64,000 nt of DNA from Salvator merianae. Lineage: Eukaryota; Chordata; Lepidosauria; Squamata; Teiidae. Numbering within the stretch: position 1 is the first letter of the stretch; each line of letters opens with the position of its first letter. The position numbers were made by a program, and so were the translations under genes. Under the pieces are notes generated by a model. The model had not been told where the DNA came from. It did not search any database and saw nothing but the letters and a program-made list of their open reading frames with translations. Shown one piece after another: positions 21,587 through 32,800 of the stretch. The stretch is taken from contig QVOM02000025.1 of assembly GCA_003586115.2 (NCBI GenBank), positions 86,614,688-86,678,687 of the forward strand, written 5' to 3'.

Positions 21587-23217
21587 AATTTCTTTTCCAT
21601 CGGAAGGGTTGTCTGCTCCCTGAAAAGTTTCTCCTGAAGATTCTTCCATTGCCTCAATGGAATATGTATAAATAATGTATGCATATGACTTTGTGTATGC
21701 ACACTCTTGCATGTTTATGCGTGCACACATGTGTGATCTGCAGTTTCTCTGATCCATACAGAGGACTTCATGGAAGGTTCCAGACTGTGGTCTTTATTGC
21801 TTGATGAGGAGACCAGTCATGTCCTGTTTCATTTGATCTGGTCCAGGACCAAGCAATGGCTGGTGGAACATGCCAAAGTCCATCTGGTCTGCCATGGCCT
21901 ATCCTGGCCCAGATTTGGAGGCCAGGAGTAAATATTCCTGGTCTCCAAAGTTGCCAGTCAGTGGTAGTTTTGCTGGGCTGTATAAATGACACATGTATGG
22001 GGAAGTTTCTGGGCACTCAGTGATATGGCACTGAGTTCCACATGGTGGCTGGACCGGTCCACCACAGGGAGTGTGTGGGAGACCACTATAAAATGGACTT
22101 CAGTTGGTGCCTTCCCCAGTCCCATTTTCACACTGGGCATTGAGCCAGCCACCATCATCAGGTGGACAGACTGTTCCCCAAGGGTTCCCATGGCCCAGTG
22201 TAGAATATGAACGCTGTGGCCCTTAGTGCTAGGAAACTGAGGCCCCATTAAGACAGAGGGAATATAGCACCATCATGGCACTTCTATAGTGGGATTGCCA
22301 CATGTATCTGTGGGCTTTTCTCTGGAACATCACCTGTTAGCATGATATTCAACCAGCGTCTGGAGCCGGCCCTAATTTCTCATGACTGTATAGGTGCTGC
22401 ACATGACAGCACAGATAGTATCTTTGTGATAACTGAATTTTAGAGGAAACCTGAGGAGATGTATGTCTAGAACTAAGAGAAAATCATAAGCCAGGTCATG
22501 AAGAAGACATTGTGCAGATATTAGGTTTGGCCTGCGCCATTCCACCTTTACTGTTGTTGCACAACTGAGTGATGTGAGTATAAAACTATAGCTAAGGCAT
22601 TAAGATCAAAGTGAGCACAGGGATGGGATGCAACTCTGTGATGAGATGAATTGTGGGAAGTATGTACAAGCCACCTGAGTGGTGAGAGGCAGGGTGAAGC
22701 AATGCGCTGCAGCTCCTGACCCCAAAAACTTGACTGCAGACTTGGTTCCTTTGGATCCCTTTTTACATCAACCCTAGAATTGCTAATTTCTTGGCTTATT
22801 TCTGGTCTGGCACAAAAGACTTTGCCACCACCAGAAACCTCACAGTTTTGGAACTTTCACGTCAGATCAGAAATGGCTCAGGAAGGTGGTCATTTTGATC
22901 TAACACGAAAGCCACCATCCCAGAAACCTGGCCTGTAAGGTGCTTCCTGCCCCCTTGTCATTCTGTAGAAGGAAAGAAGAAAGCACCTGACAGCCAACTG
23001 CCCCAAGAACTGATGAAACTGTCACACAGATAAGCTGACTTCTGGGTTGAGTGAAGAAACTCAGGAGTCGCATAAGGGGATGTGTGTAAACACATCACTC
23101 CAGGGGCACCCAGTATCTCATTATGCCTGTATGGATGCAGACCCAAAGCAAAAGTCTTCCTATATATGCACAGAGAAAGATCATACAGTAGACCACAGTA
23201 AACAATTCATCAGCAAC
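21587..23217. other. Unassigned non-coding sequence
   Basis: No gene is supported. A stretch at 21800-22210 has open frames on both strands and a loose resemblance to sequence at 51120-51430 (phrases such as 'tttggaggccaggag' and 'ccaaagttgc'). They may be two copies of one undefined repeat. Confidence 0.35.
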
Positions 23218-23407
23218 GGCCCGTGACTTTAAGGGCGGGTGTTCGCCCCACGCGTCCCACGTGCCCCATGCACCATGGCTGTTCACAGGGCCTCTGGGCC
23301 TCCATACTAAGTGACCTGCTGCGGCAGTATGGAGGCCCGGAGGCCCCGTGAACAGCCATGACACGTGGGGCACGGGGCGTGAACACCCGCCCTTAAAGTC
23401 ATGGGCC
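23218..23407. repeat. GC-rich foldback MITE
   Basis: The left arm GGCCCGTGACTTTAAGGGCG and the right arm CGCCCTTAAAGTCATGGGCC are inverted, and pairing continues through ACACGTGGGGCA-like segments to a loop near 23310. The inner arms match the foldback at 16747-16931, so the two are family members with different outer ends. No matching flanks were found for a target duplication. Confidence 0.75.
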
Positions 23408-24784
23408 ACCACTGCAATTCATTCCCTTTTCATGCTTCCATCTTTTTCCAGTCCTGTGCTCTAGCAAAGTCCTCAGGGTAATCTTGAAAAAGGTAGCTCT
23501 TGAGCAATCCTATTTAATGGAAATTTCAAAGACTGCATGAACCAGGATCCATGCCAGTCTGCAGTTGCGGTGATGTTGAGTTGATACAAGTCCTCCCCTT
23601 TTGAATGTTAGATCCAAATGGAGAAAATGCTACCACTTGGGCCTAAGGATTCACTGGTGGTCCTGAGGGCTTTCCCTTGATGCTGGGAAGCCTCTAAGCC
23701 TCTATACCCTTTTGCTTGTGAGGCCACCAAAGGCCACCTCTGCCTTAAGATTCTTCTTTCATCTCCTTCATTTAATACAAATGTGACATCCATCCTGCAG
23801 GTCCAGCTTGCACAACCTAAGGCTCCCCAAGCCAAATGCTGCTCATTCACTGATATCTGCAATGAACCTGGAGGGATTCAACCAGCATTTGGCTGCGACC
23901 TTCAAGTAGCTGATGGGGAGATGTTATTCCTCCATGAGTTAATACTGATCATCTTCTCATAATCTGATGAGATATGTATTTCCTTGAAGTTGTAGGCATC
24001 AAGTAAATACAAGGAAAAGTCTCCTTTTTTTATCTTCTTCTTTGGTGATATGTAAAGCAACATCCACACAGTCCCAAAGGACCACACCAGATGTATGCCC
24101 AAATGGTGGGGTCCACATGCCAACGCACGCCTCAGGAGGACACATTCTCCTATGGGATGTGGTAGCCTTCAACTCCTATGCCTTACCAGTTCCTATGTGT
24201 AGACGCTGTACCAGGGACTCGCTAGTGAAAGACGACTTTAAAGTAGACTCTTGTGCAGACCAGGTGGGTGTCTAGAAGATGGCCCACTTTCAGAAGCATT
24301 TCAGGGGACATGGGGAGATATCCCAAGCCTGCATCTTCATTCTCTAACTTTGAAGCTGGGCTGGGACAGGCTGCCCATCATGCAAATGGCCATCAGTGTG
24401 CTTACCAAGTTCCTGGTCCACTTTCCCTGGGCCAGGACTGCTCTCCTTAATTTGTACCCAAAGCACAAATGTGGATGGAACATCATTGTGAAGGTGGGTC
24501 CACCAACCAAGTAGAAATAACCTGAGGAAAACAAAATGTGCGTTAAAGTCATTTTTATTTTTAAAATAAAAATGTGGAACTGGGGATTTAGGTGAGAAAA
24601 AGAACACAGCAACACCTGAATGTATGGACTCTCTTGGGAAAAACTCAACAGATGTTGGTACAGATATTTTGAAGTTGAGCAGGGATTGTTAAAGAATATG
24701 TGGAAATTGCTCTCTGTATAATTGTACAAATTAAATGTTATGTAATTGTCAAGGGTTAGGTCATTTGCTATATTCTCTTTTGAC
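23408..24784. other. Unassigned non-coding sequence
   Basis: Nothing can be assigned. Opposed open frames at 24042-24729 show no domain features. Confidence 0.4.
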
Positions 24785-25222
24785 TAGAGATGTGCGCAAA
24801 CCCAAATATTGTGGTCTGGTTCAAACCGAACTGAACCACATGGGGGTTGGTTTGAATTCAAACTGAGTTGAACAGGCTCAACTTGGTTCAAGTTTGAACC
24901 TCAAACGGGTTCAAACGGGTTCGTTTTAAAAAAAAAATGTTAAAATGAAAAGCTCTTTTTTTCAGGTCAATTGAAGATGAACTCAAGCCATTTCAAATCA
25001 AACTAGTAGTTTGACCCATTTGGACAAATGTTTCCTCAGTTCAGTTCAATTCAGACCAGCCCCTTTGAATGGGGTGGTTTGGTTTGGTTTGGCTTGGTTT
25101 GGTTTGGTTTGGTTTGGTTTGGTTTGGTTTGGTTTAGTTTGGTTCGGTTTGGTTTGAACCAGGCCGAACCTCCTGGCTTGTTTCAAACCAGGTCAAACCT
25201 GAACCAGTTCAACACATCTTTA
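24785..25222. mobile_element. hAT-type non-autonomous element, GTTTGAACC-rich
   Basis: Left end TAGAGATGTGCGCAAACC and right end CAACACATCTTTA are inverted. The flanks are CTTTTGAC (24777-24784) and GTTTTGAT (25223-25230), an 8-bp duplication with two mismatches. An 8-bp duplication with TAG...CTA ends fits hAT elements. The interior is made of GTTCAAAC/GTTTGAAC words and contains a GGTTT array. No transposase is present. Confidence 0.65.
25075..25156 (+). repeat. (GGTTT)n pentanucleotide array
   Basis: About 16 near-perfect GGTTT units occur, with single-base variants (GGCTT, AGTTT, GGTTC). The array lies inside the hAT element, whose own words contain GGTTT, so it probably grew from element sequence. 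Confidence 0.9.
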
Positions 25223-25245
25223 GTTTTGATCCTGATGTTTTCTTA

Positions 25246-25718
25246 GGGCCTGTTCTCACATAATGGGCTGGTATGATATAGTAATGCTATATCAGGCCAG
25301 TAAGGAATAGGCATGGAGGTGGCCATTCACACTTCGAGGGCTGGAACAGCCTTGTACCAGGCCACCAGCAATTGAAGAGCAAATGGGCTGTCTAGGGCAG
25401 GCCTGATCACTATGGTAGTAGTCATAGCAACATCCAGCATGCAGCCAGATGTTATCATAGTGATTGGAATGCAATGCATGACAGTGCAGCTGCAACCAGC
25501 CTGCCTGCCACTTGCAGCATTTGCACCCAGAAGAGGATGCAAATGCTGCTGACCGGGAGTCATCCAACTGCTCCCAGTCAAGCTGTGGACAATGTTCTTG
25601 TTGTCCACAGCTAGCAGCGTTCAAGAGCAGCTAGAGGCACCCCTGGACATGGCAACAGTGATGTGTGGATGGGCTTGTCCAGTGAGCATCCATAAACTCA
25701 CCAAGTGGTAACTTGGCC
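25246..25718. mobile_element. PIF/Harbinger-type MITE with TTA target duplication
   Basis: Left end GGGCCTGTTCTCACATAATG and right end TAACTTGGCC are flanked by TTA (25243-25245 and 25719-25721). The internal order (ATGATATAGTAATGCTATATC hairpin region, 'cagcatttgcacccagaaga', 'ctgctcccagtcaagctgtgg') matches the MITE interrupted by CR1. It lies only 23 bp from the hAT element at 24785-25222. Confidence 0.8.
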
Positions 25719-26319
25719 TTACAAAGAGGGCAAAGAGGCCTTAATATTCACTGAGACAAAACTGTTGTTAGTTGCTATCAAGTACACTAGAGTTTTGTTC
25801 CTGCTAACTTTGCTTACTATCTTGAACTTCATTTAGTAAGGCATTGTAGCTGTTCCAAGGACATTCCAATAGACTCTCTGGCAACTTCCACACTGTGTAC
25901 TTTGGTATGCGATACGGAGGACATTTTCTGGCCCAACTCAAGTGTTTCAGTTCAGGAATGAGAGAGATGATAAAAAGGTGCTAGTAGCAACTGTCTGTAA
26001 GATGGTTCATTGTCCCATTCTATCTTTGAAGGCTAGTGAAGGAAAGTTCTCCAAGGGAGATTTAGCACCACATCTGGCAATAGATCCAGAATGGGTTTTT
26101 ACCAGAGCTCAGCAAAATGGCACCAGGTCATTCATGACATGAGAGCTGCTCCAACTGCCCCTGCCTGTCCTGTCCTAGAATGACTGGAGCAGATTCCACC
26201 ATGAGAACACAAAAGAGACCATTTTAAAGTGACCTCCCTCTGGAGTGTTCCCAAGCATGGCTTTTGCATTGAGGAGCACTCCAGCTGCTGCATTCAGGTG
26301 CATTCAGGTATCACCTCCT
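25719..26319. other. Unassigned non-coding sequence
   Basis: No gene or repeat is supported. Confidence 0.4.
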
Positions 26320-26500
26320 GGTTGGAGAGCCAGGTAGGATTCTTCTGAAGACCATCTGCAGGAGTGGAGAGTAGGGAAGGTTTTGACTTTGTCTTCTGTT
26401 TGAGGATGGCCAGAAGCACTTGCTAGACCACTGTGTGTGACAGGATGCTGGGCTAGATGGGTCGTGGCCTAATCCAGCAGGGCTCCTCTTATGTTCTTAT
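26320..26500 (+). mobile_element. L3/CR1-like LINE 3' fragment
   Basis: It runs from 'gagccaggtaggattcttctgaagaccatctgcagg' to the terminal 'atgctgggctagatgggtcgtggcctaatccagcagggctcctcttatgttctta'. These are sense-strand landmarks of the family seen at 6666-7540. It is 5'-truncated and non-coding. Confidence 0.75.
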
Positions 26501-26996
26501 ATTCAAGTGGCCAGAGTAATCCCCGGCAGGACATGGTGCTGGGGACTGCTCTGGTAAGCAAATGTCACGGTCCAAGGAGGTAACTGGCACAGTCCAAATG
26601 GACTATGAGGAAGCTATATCTGATTGTGAATATGAACACTGCCTATTGCCTTCCCTTTCTTCTGGTTTCCTTTCCAACCACTATCATTTCTTCTAGTACA
26701 AGGTATGTGAGGGCTGGTGTATAGGCACACTGGGTCACCCCTTACTGACCTTCTAAGAGAGAGGTGCAGCCCTTAGGTGGGCACATCTGCTGTTTCTTCA
26801 GTCCTCTGCCTTCCTCTGGGCCTAAGAGGGAGTAGTAGCACCTTGTCACATTGTGGAGGTTTTCCCCAGCTTGACCTGCCCCTCTTATATACAAATATCC
26901 CTTCAACTTAGTGTTTTCACATGAGGAAGCCACTGACAGTCTGAAAATGTGCCATCATGCAATGCTGCATGGCCTTGTCCACTCAGGTCCAGAGAA
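26501..26996. other. Unassigned non-coding sequence
   Basis: No gene or repeat is supported. Confidence 0.4.
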
Positions 26997-27176
26997 GGTT
27001 GCATGGAATAGGTTGCCACAGGAGGTGGTGAGCTCTCCTTCACTGGAGGTCTTCAAGGAGACGTTGGACAGACATTTGTCTGGGATGGTTTAGTGAATCC
27101 TGCATTGAGCAGTGGGTTGGACTCGATGAACCTGGAGGTCCCTTCCAACTCTATGATTCTATGATTCTATGATTGA
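26997..27176 (+). mobile_element. CR1: CR1 3'-end fragment
   Basis: It starts inside the ORF2 C-terminus (coding for WNRLPQEVVSSPSLEVF) and continues to an ORF2 stop near 27093. The 3' UTR and the tail CTATGATTCTATGATTCTAT follow, matching the end of the CR1 at 10954-14614. It is about 180 bp and heavily 5'-truncated. Confidence 0.9.
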
Positions 27177-28797
27177 CTGAAGGTGCAGCAGGTACATCTA
27201 GGTTGCTCCTGCAGGACAGTCAAGAAACACTAACATGCTTATGCACTGCCCCCTACTTAGGATGCTGCATGGGCAGTGTGAATTACTTGGAACACTGATC
27301 TATACACCCCTTTGCCTTTCTTTAGTCTCATCGTCTGCCCAAAGTATGTCAAATTCTTCTTGTTGCTTATTGTCCCAGGGGAACAGTCATGATTTATTTG
27401 GATGAAGACTTACCAGCTGGTTCTTGCTGAAGCCCTGGTCCAGGTTACTCTCAGTAATCACCTCCAGTATATTTGTGTATTGGCATATAGCAGAATTGTG
27501 TGTAGCATGATGCGCACAGTGGGAAGTCCTAACTCCATTTATGAATTGCTGATTTCACTAGAGGTCTCATGGCAGTGTCGCTGATGGAGAAGTCATCAGA
27601 CATAGGGAATTTCCTCTATTTGATGATGGTCTGTCTGGCCTGAAGACTGTACAGACTGGTGGCATACTAGCGACAGGACCTCCAGCAACAGAAGCAAGTG
27701 CTGATAGAGCACATACTCCTGATCTAAAGAGCTTATGGTGGGATGGAGGCTGGATGAATACAGTGTGTGTGTGGACATCACACTCAGCTAGCACACCCAA
27801 TGAGCTGTGAGGGGACACAGTTGTATGAACCCTGCCCTCTGACAGCTCACCATAAAGGTGCCATGCAAATATTGCCTTAGTTGAAACAATAAGACACTTG
27901 GAGACTGTACTCTTAAGGTTAATTAAAATTTATTAAGAGACACATTGAAATAAGAAAGACCGCATTCTAATTGCCAACTGCAGGAGGTGGAGATCATCAA
28001 AGGGAAGCATTTTCATGGCTTTCCAAGGAGAAATGTATGGTATGTGTGATCTGAGAAAGACATTACCAGGAAGGTGGAGGTTTAAACCACACTGTTTTAG
28101 AGCAGTGACAAAGCAAGAGGAATAGATGAGTCTAATTAATTGCCTCTACTTCCAAAGTCCCTAGTGGCCACTTGGGATGAAGTTAGAGAAGATGGCAACA
28201 CCACTAGACCTGCATCTCCATCAACCAGATGCATAATCTTAATGTTCTTTCTCATCGTCCATGTTTCAGAACCTTAAATTGCTACAGAATGCAAAAAGGA
28301 TAGGCCATCAAAACTGGAGGAGGTGTGGGGAGAATAAGAGTAGGAATGGAATGGTGAAAAAGATCAAACTCATATTTTTCATAAGTTCCAGCAGATCAGA
28401 AGCAACCTCAACCTCGTGGTCAAATTCAATTTTTATGAATTCATAGCCTGGTATTTGTATAATTTCTTTGCAAACCATGAAACAGTTTCTTGACCTTCAA
28501 CAAGACTGGAAAGAAAAAGCTGGAGGAGTACTTAAGAGTTTTTCTGACATTGCTGGGCGTGCGCTTATTTCCAATTTAAAATCCTGCATCTTTTTAAACA
28601 ATATAGAACAGGGGAACATAAAGGGTAATTGACTAAAATGGCCATTAAGCCAATTGAATATTTTATAATTGCTGTATGTAACAAAGAAGGTTGCACAATT
28701 AAAAATCAATCAGCAAGTGGATTCTATGAAAAAACAAACTAGCCATGTGCAAAAATAATGAGCTCTTAATCTGCATGGGCCTCAGTTTTAAAGAATA
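27177..28797. other. Unassigned non-coding sequence
   Basis: No gene or repeat is supported on either strand. Confidence 0.4.
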
Positions 28798-29203
28798 TAC
28801 GAACATAAGAGCCTGTTTGATCAGGCCACGGCCCATCTATTCCAGCATCTGCTCTCAATTCCCTGCAAACGGCCTTTAGAGGCATCCTGCCTGCCACTAG
28901 AGGTGGTACCTAAGTATCCATTCTTGTAGCCATTGATACACCTGACCTCCGTGAATCTCTCCAATCCATTCTTAAAGCCATCCAGGCTGCTTGCAGTCAC
29001 AGCCTCTTCCAGTGATAAATTCCATAGACCAAGAATCCTCTGGGTGAAAAAATACTTCCCCTTCTCAGTCCTAACTCTCCTGTCCATCAGCTTCATAGAG
29101 TGCCCCATGGTCCTAGTATTGTGTGATAGAGAAAATATTTTTTCTCTATCCACCTTTTCCGTATTGTGCATGATTCAATCAGGTCCCCTCTTAAAAGCTG
29201 AGC
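28798..29203 (-). pseudogene. L3/CR1-like LINE ORF2 C-terminal remnant and 3' UTR
   Basis: On the minus strand the frame ending at 28821 (Met at 29171) still reads as the extreme C-terminus of a CR1-superfamily ORF2. It has a basic stretch (RRVRTEKGKYFFTQRI) followed by a LWNLSLEEAVTASSLDGF segment, parallel to the WNRLPQEVVSSPSMEVF segment of the CR1 copy. It then runs into the 3' UTR ending (in sense) '...ggatcagg...cttatgttcg'. This ties the 'gaacataag' repeats to a LINE. Everything upstream, including the catalytic domains, is missing. Confidence 0.7.
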
Positions 29204-29337
29204 TTTAAGGCAGCTGACTCCATTTGAAACTGTGAATGCAGCTGACTAGCGAGTGGACAGGAACGTTCCTCTCACAAAGTGCGAACAGGGCCTCTGGGCT
29301 GAAACAGCATTACTGGTCCAGACCAGTCCCCGCATTA
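29204..29337. mobile_element. MITE right-end remnant
   Basis: 'tcctctcacaaagtgcgaacagggcc' (about 29268-29293) is a right terminus of the PIF/Harbinger-type group, without a recognisable left partner. The sequence continuing to 29930 resembles 37865-38229. Confidence 0.4.
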
Positions 29338-29515
29338 GCCCTTTCTGCACTTGGCTTTATGATGGATTATATCCCAGAACAGGGACCTGCTATGCACATG
29401 CTAATGCAAACTATGAGAGATCTTGCCCAGAGTCTACCATAGTCTGCACTAGCATGCAGATGGCAGGTCCCTATTCTGAGATATAATCCGGAATAAGTCC
29501 AAGTGCAGAAAGGGC
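29338..29515. mobile_element. Small hairpin MITE, GCCCTTTCTGCACTTGG type
   Basis: Left end GCCCTTTCTGCACTTGG and right end CCAAGTGCAGAAAGGGC are inverted. The arms pair through GATTATATCCCAGAACAGGG and its counterpart. It is the first of three window copies (also 37686-37864 and 61308-61487) of similar length. Confidence 0.75.
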
Positions 29516-31279
29516 CCCTGGCTTTGAAGCTCATGTGAGTTTCAAAGCTGGATTGCACAAACTCTGAAGGCCAGAACTGTAAGTTTCTAGCTTTGGGAGG
29601 TCCTGGGGTCCCATTTCAGCAATGTGTTTTGATGCATCCCAAAATGGGTCCCCAGTGGCCAGGCGAACATGGAAGTGGCTCTTCTGCATGCATCCATGTT
29701 CCAGGCTAGTCCCAGCTAGTCCACTGATAGACTTTGGTATGGAGGTCTCCTGGTGATTCAAACCAAGGGCCCTCTGGTCTGGGTCACAATCCTTCCTTTA
29801 TAGACCAGCAGTGTACCAGCAGGAGTGTTTCAGCAGTGTTCAGGATCTCCCGTGTTCCCCATTAATGTGCAGAAGGAAGACCTGTAGTCCCCTTTCTGCC
29901 TAAGCAACAGTGTAGAAAGGGTCTAAATTCTCAAGAGAGCCAGCTTCGAATGAGTTTGATTTCTTTTTGCTTACTGCTTTTCTTACTCCAAAATCATCCC
30001 TAGACACAGTGATTGTAAATCAATTTATTCTTCTAACTTAATAAACTGACCTATTCTTCCACTGTAACAGCTAGGACACGCTATTCAGCTCCACCCAACC
30101 GCATCTGGGATACTTAGAGAAGATTCAGCGCTTGCTCATGCCCTTACAGCATTCCTGACACATTCACGTCTGGTGCTTGATTCTCCCACTGAGAAAAAAA
30201 AAAGTCCTTTCTGAGCAGTGCAAACAGCCATTTCCTCTGACCCGAATCCCTGTGAGGGTTCATCAGAGCTAAGCAATGTATCCCAAAGAAACCTATTAGC
30301 TGGAAATTAAGAACGAAAAGCTGTGCTTACGCTCTGTTTAAATCATTCTAAGCCTGATGACCTCTCTCAGCGCTTTCTTCCCATGACTTTGTGCTCATCA
30401 GAGATGTGCCTTCACCCAGCTGAGCTGTCTTCCAGAGCTCCTAAAATGTCATTTTGACAAAACTGTAGCTTCCCAAGATGCATCTGGAACCTAGCAAAGG
30501 GGGCCTTCTCTTTTTCCATATTCCTTTTTGTACGCATGTGTGCTTGTGTGTGTTCTCAGTGAAGTATGAATTTGATGCCCCTTCCAGCTTCCTGATCAAA
30601 TTCACTAACACAGAACTGGAAAGGCAGAAATAAGAACTTGTTGCACATTCAGGCAAGATCTGCACAGAAGGTGGAGGAAAGATCTGCAAGTGTTGCCCTC
30701 TTCCCCTTGTGAATTAACTGGAGCTCACAATGTTCCTCTTAAGATGGTGATGGGTTGCACTCTACCCACTGTCCCCAAGTGCCAAGACCAAAGGCTACAT
30801 TCTTGACATATGGGGACAGCCGAGCTGGCCATCTGGGATTCTCTGGCTGTGATGTGGATGGATGAGGCAAGCCCCCACCACCACCATACCAGCCATTAAA
30901 ATCAAAGCTGGGGATGCCCTGACTGTGATGATGGCGAGTGGAAGGGTTGCTACAGCTGCCAGGATCATAGCCAGGAAATCCCCAGTGTCAATCTTGTTGG
31001 GTAGGGGTGTCAGAAACACAGGAAATGGTACCATGGAACATTTTCTGTGTTCAGTGAGACTGCTGAGGAGACAGGTAGGTCTCCCTGAGCAGTGGTGATG
31101 AGGCAACAATGGCAGGGTTTGCTGAAAAGCAGGAGAAAGAGCTCTCAGATCTGCAGGACAAATGCAGGTCCATGCAGATGTTGCATCCATCCAGCATACT
31201 GGAAGGCACTGGTTGGACCGAGAAACTGAATATCTTCATTCATCTCAGTGTCCTGATGGGGCAGAATTTCTGTCTTGAG
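29516..31279. other. Unassigned, partly MITE-like sequence
   Basis: 29516-29930 resembles the larger MITE at 37654-38229 but its borders are unclear. From 29931 to 31279 no gene is supported. A 131-residue minus-strand frame at 30795-31190 has hydrophobic stretches but no recognisable family. Confidence 0.35.
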
Positions 31280-32800
31280 CACCATTGAGAAAACATTTGC
31301 CTGAGCAGTTCTCAATAGGTTGCAGTCACTTGCTCATTGAGTGCACCCCAAAGTGCAGTGTGGCTGTAGAGCTGGAAGATTAACTGCTAACATGATCTTC
31401 TCATTTTGCCAGCAACTGGATAAGTACCATGAATAGATACGACTAGGGGTGTGCACGAAGACACTTTCCCCTCTTCGTTTCGCAGGGCTGCGAAGCAACA
31501 GAGCTTCGTTTTCGCACGAAAAGGAGAGGCGCGAAAAGGGCGCCTTTCGTTTTCAATGAGAAAATCTTCGCACCCTAGGGGGTATTAGACAGCGAACACA
31601 TCTCCCTCCCCTTCCAGTTGATTTTTCTTCCTTTCCGTTGGCTGTCTGATACCCCCTAGGCTAGGGGGTATTAGACAGCCAAAGGAAGAGGAATCAACGC
31701 GAAAGAAAGATCTAGTTCTCCCTCCCTTCCCGTCAATTTTTCTTTGATTTTTCTTCCTTTCCGTTGGCTGTCTGATACCCCCTAGGCTAGGGGGTATTAG
31801 ACAGCCAAAGGAAGTGGAATCAACGCGAAAGAAAGACCTAGTTCTCCCTCCCTTCCCGTCGATTTTTCTTCCTTTCCGATGGCTGTCTAATACCCCCTAG
31901 CCTAGGGGGTATGAGACAGCCAACGGAAAGGAAGAAAAATCAACGCGAAAGAAAGACCTTCAGCGAAAGAAAGATCTTCAAGCCGCGTCGCTGATGGTGA
32001 GCGCTGAGATCTCCGCTGCACCGCTCATGGAGGGGGAGGCATTGTGAGCCAGAGGAAGAAAGGGGGCAGCGGAAGGAGCCAGCGAGGGGAAGAGAAGGAA
32101 ATCAACGGGAAGGGAATCCCTCCCTTCCATTGAGTTTTAAAACTTTTCTCTCTTCCCCTCGCTGCTGGCTGGCTGATTCACCCTAGGCTGTCAGCGCAAG
32201 GGGTGAGACAGCGGCAAATTGCGAAGGTCCCGAAATGCTTCAAAAAATTGAGGGACCTTCGCAATTCGAACTCGTGATTTCTGTTGCCCTTCGCATCGGA
32301 TGCGAAGGGCTCGAAATCATGAAATTCGAATGAAGTTTCGTTGCTACGAAGCTTCGTGCACACCCCTAGATACGACTGCTTTATGTTGCTTTTTATTGAC
32401 CTGGCAAAGGCCTTTGATAGGGTTAGTAGAAAAGGGCTTTTCATGCTACTGCAGAAGATGGGTGCCTACTCAGACTTCCCAGACTCATAACATCCTTCCA
32501 TAAATATGCAAGGCATCATCCAGTTTGCTGGAACATCCTCAGATCCATTCACAATGCTGGAACATCCTCTGATCCATCCACAATTGACAGCAGAGTACAG
32601 CAAGGTTGTATACTTCCTTCTACTCTCTTTCGTATCTTTTTCTCTCTACTACTACCTTTAGGAATGGCATATATCTGTCCACAAGAAGTGACAGTAATCT
32701 CTTGCATGCCTGAGAACCAAGTCCAAACTCCAGCATGTGCTGATCTGTAAATTACTTTTTGCAGGCAATGATGTCCTGGTTGCACACTCTGTGGATATTT
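31280..32800 (+). pseudogene. Decayed RTE-type LINE reverse transcriptase, split by a hAT element
   Basis: Reading across the hAT insertion, the plus strand encodes eroded reverse transcriptase motifs in order. Near 31350-31390 is a QCGCRAG...NMIFSFCQQLDKYHE segment, the QCGFR...R-QLQEK type of RTE-like elements. A DLAKAFDRVSRKG segment lies at about 32398-32436. A VQQGCILPSTLFRIFFS segment at about 32593-32643 corresponds to the VKQGC..PTLFS motif. LLFAGNDVLVAHS at about 32753-32792 occupies the FADD catalytic box, where the Asp pair is disrupted. There are in-frame stops and at least one frame change. It is dead and old, older than the hAT inside it. RTE assignment rests on motif wording and is moderately sure. 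Confidence 0.6.
31444..32368. mobile_element. hAT non-autonomous transposon with perfect 8-bp target duplication
   Basis: Left end TAGGGGTGTGCACGAAG and right end CTTCGTGCACACCCCTA are exact inverted repeats. The flanks are GATACGAC on both sides (31436-31443 and 32369-32376), a perfect 8-bp duplication diagnostic of the hAT superfamily. The 925-bp interior is CpG-rich, with no open frame for a transposase. It contains three copies of a CCCCCTAG-N-CTAGGGGG palindrome centred at 31660, 31786 and 31901, each flanked by TTTCCGTTGGCTGTCT-type arms. It sits in the RT domain of the RTE pseudogene. Confidence 0.9.

Noticed and set aside
25075..25156. Interstitial telomeric repeat
   Set aside because: The unit is GGTTT, not the vertebrate TTAGGG, and it lies inside a transposon.
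25028..25246. 72-residue frame with WFGLVWFGLV repeats
   Set aside because: It is a translation of the (GGTTT)n array and not a protein.
30795..31190. 131-residue minus-strand frame with hydrophobic segments
   Set aside because: There is no recognisable family, no supporting splice or start context, and a competing plus-strand frame over the same bases.
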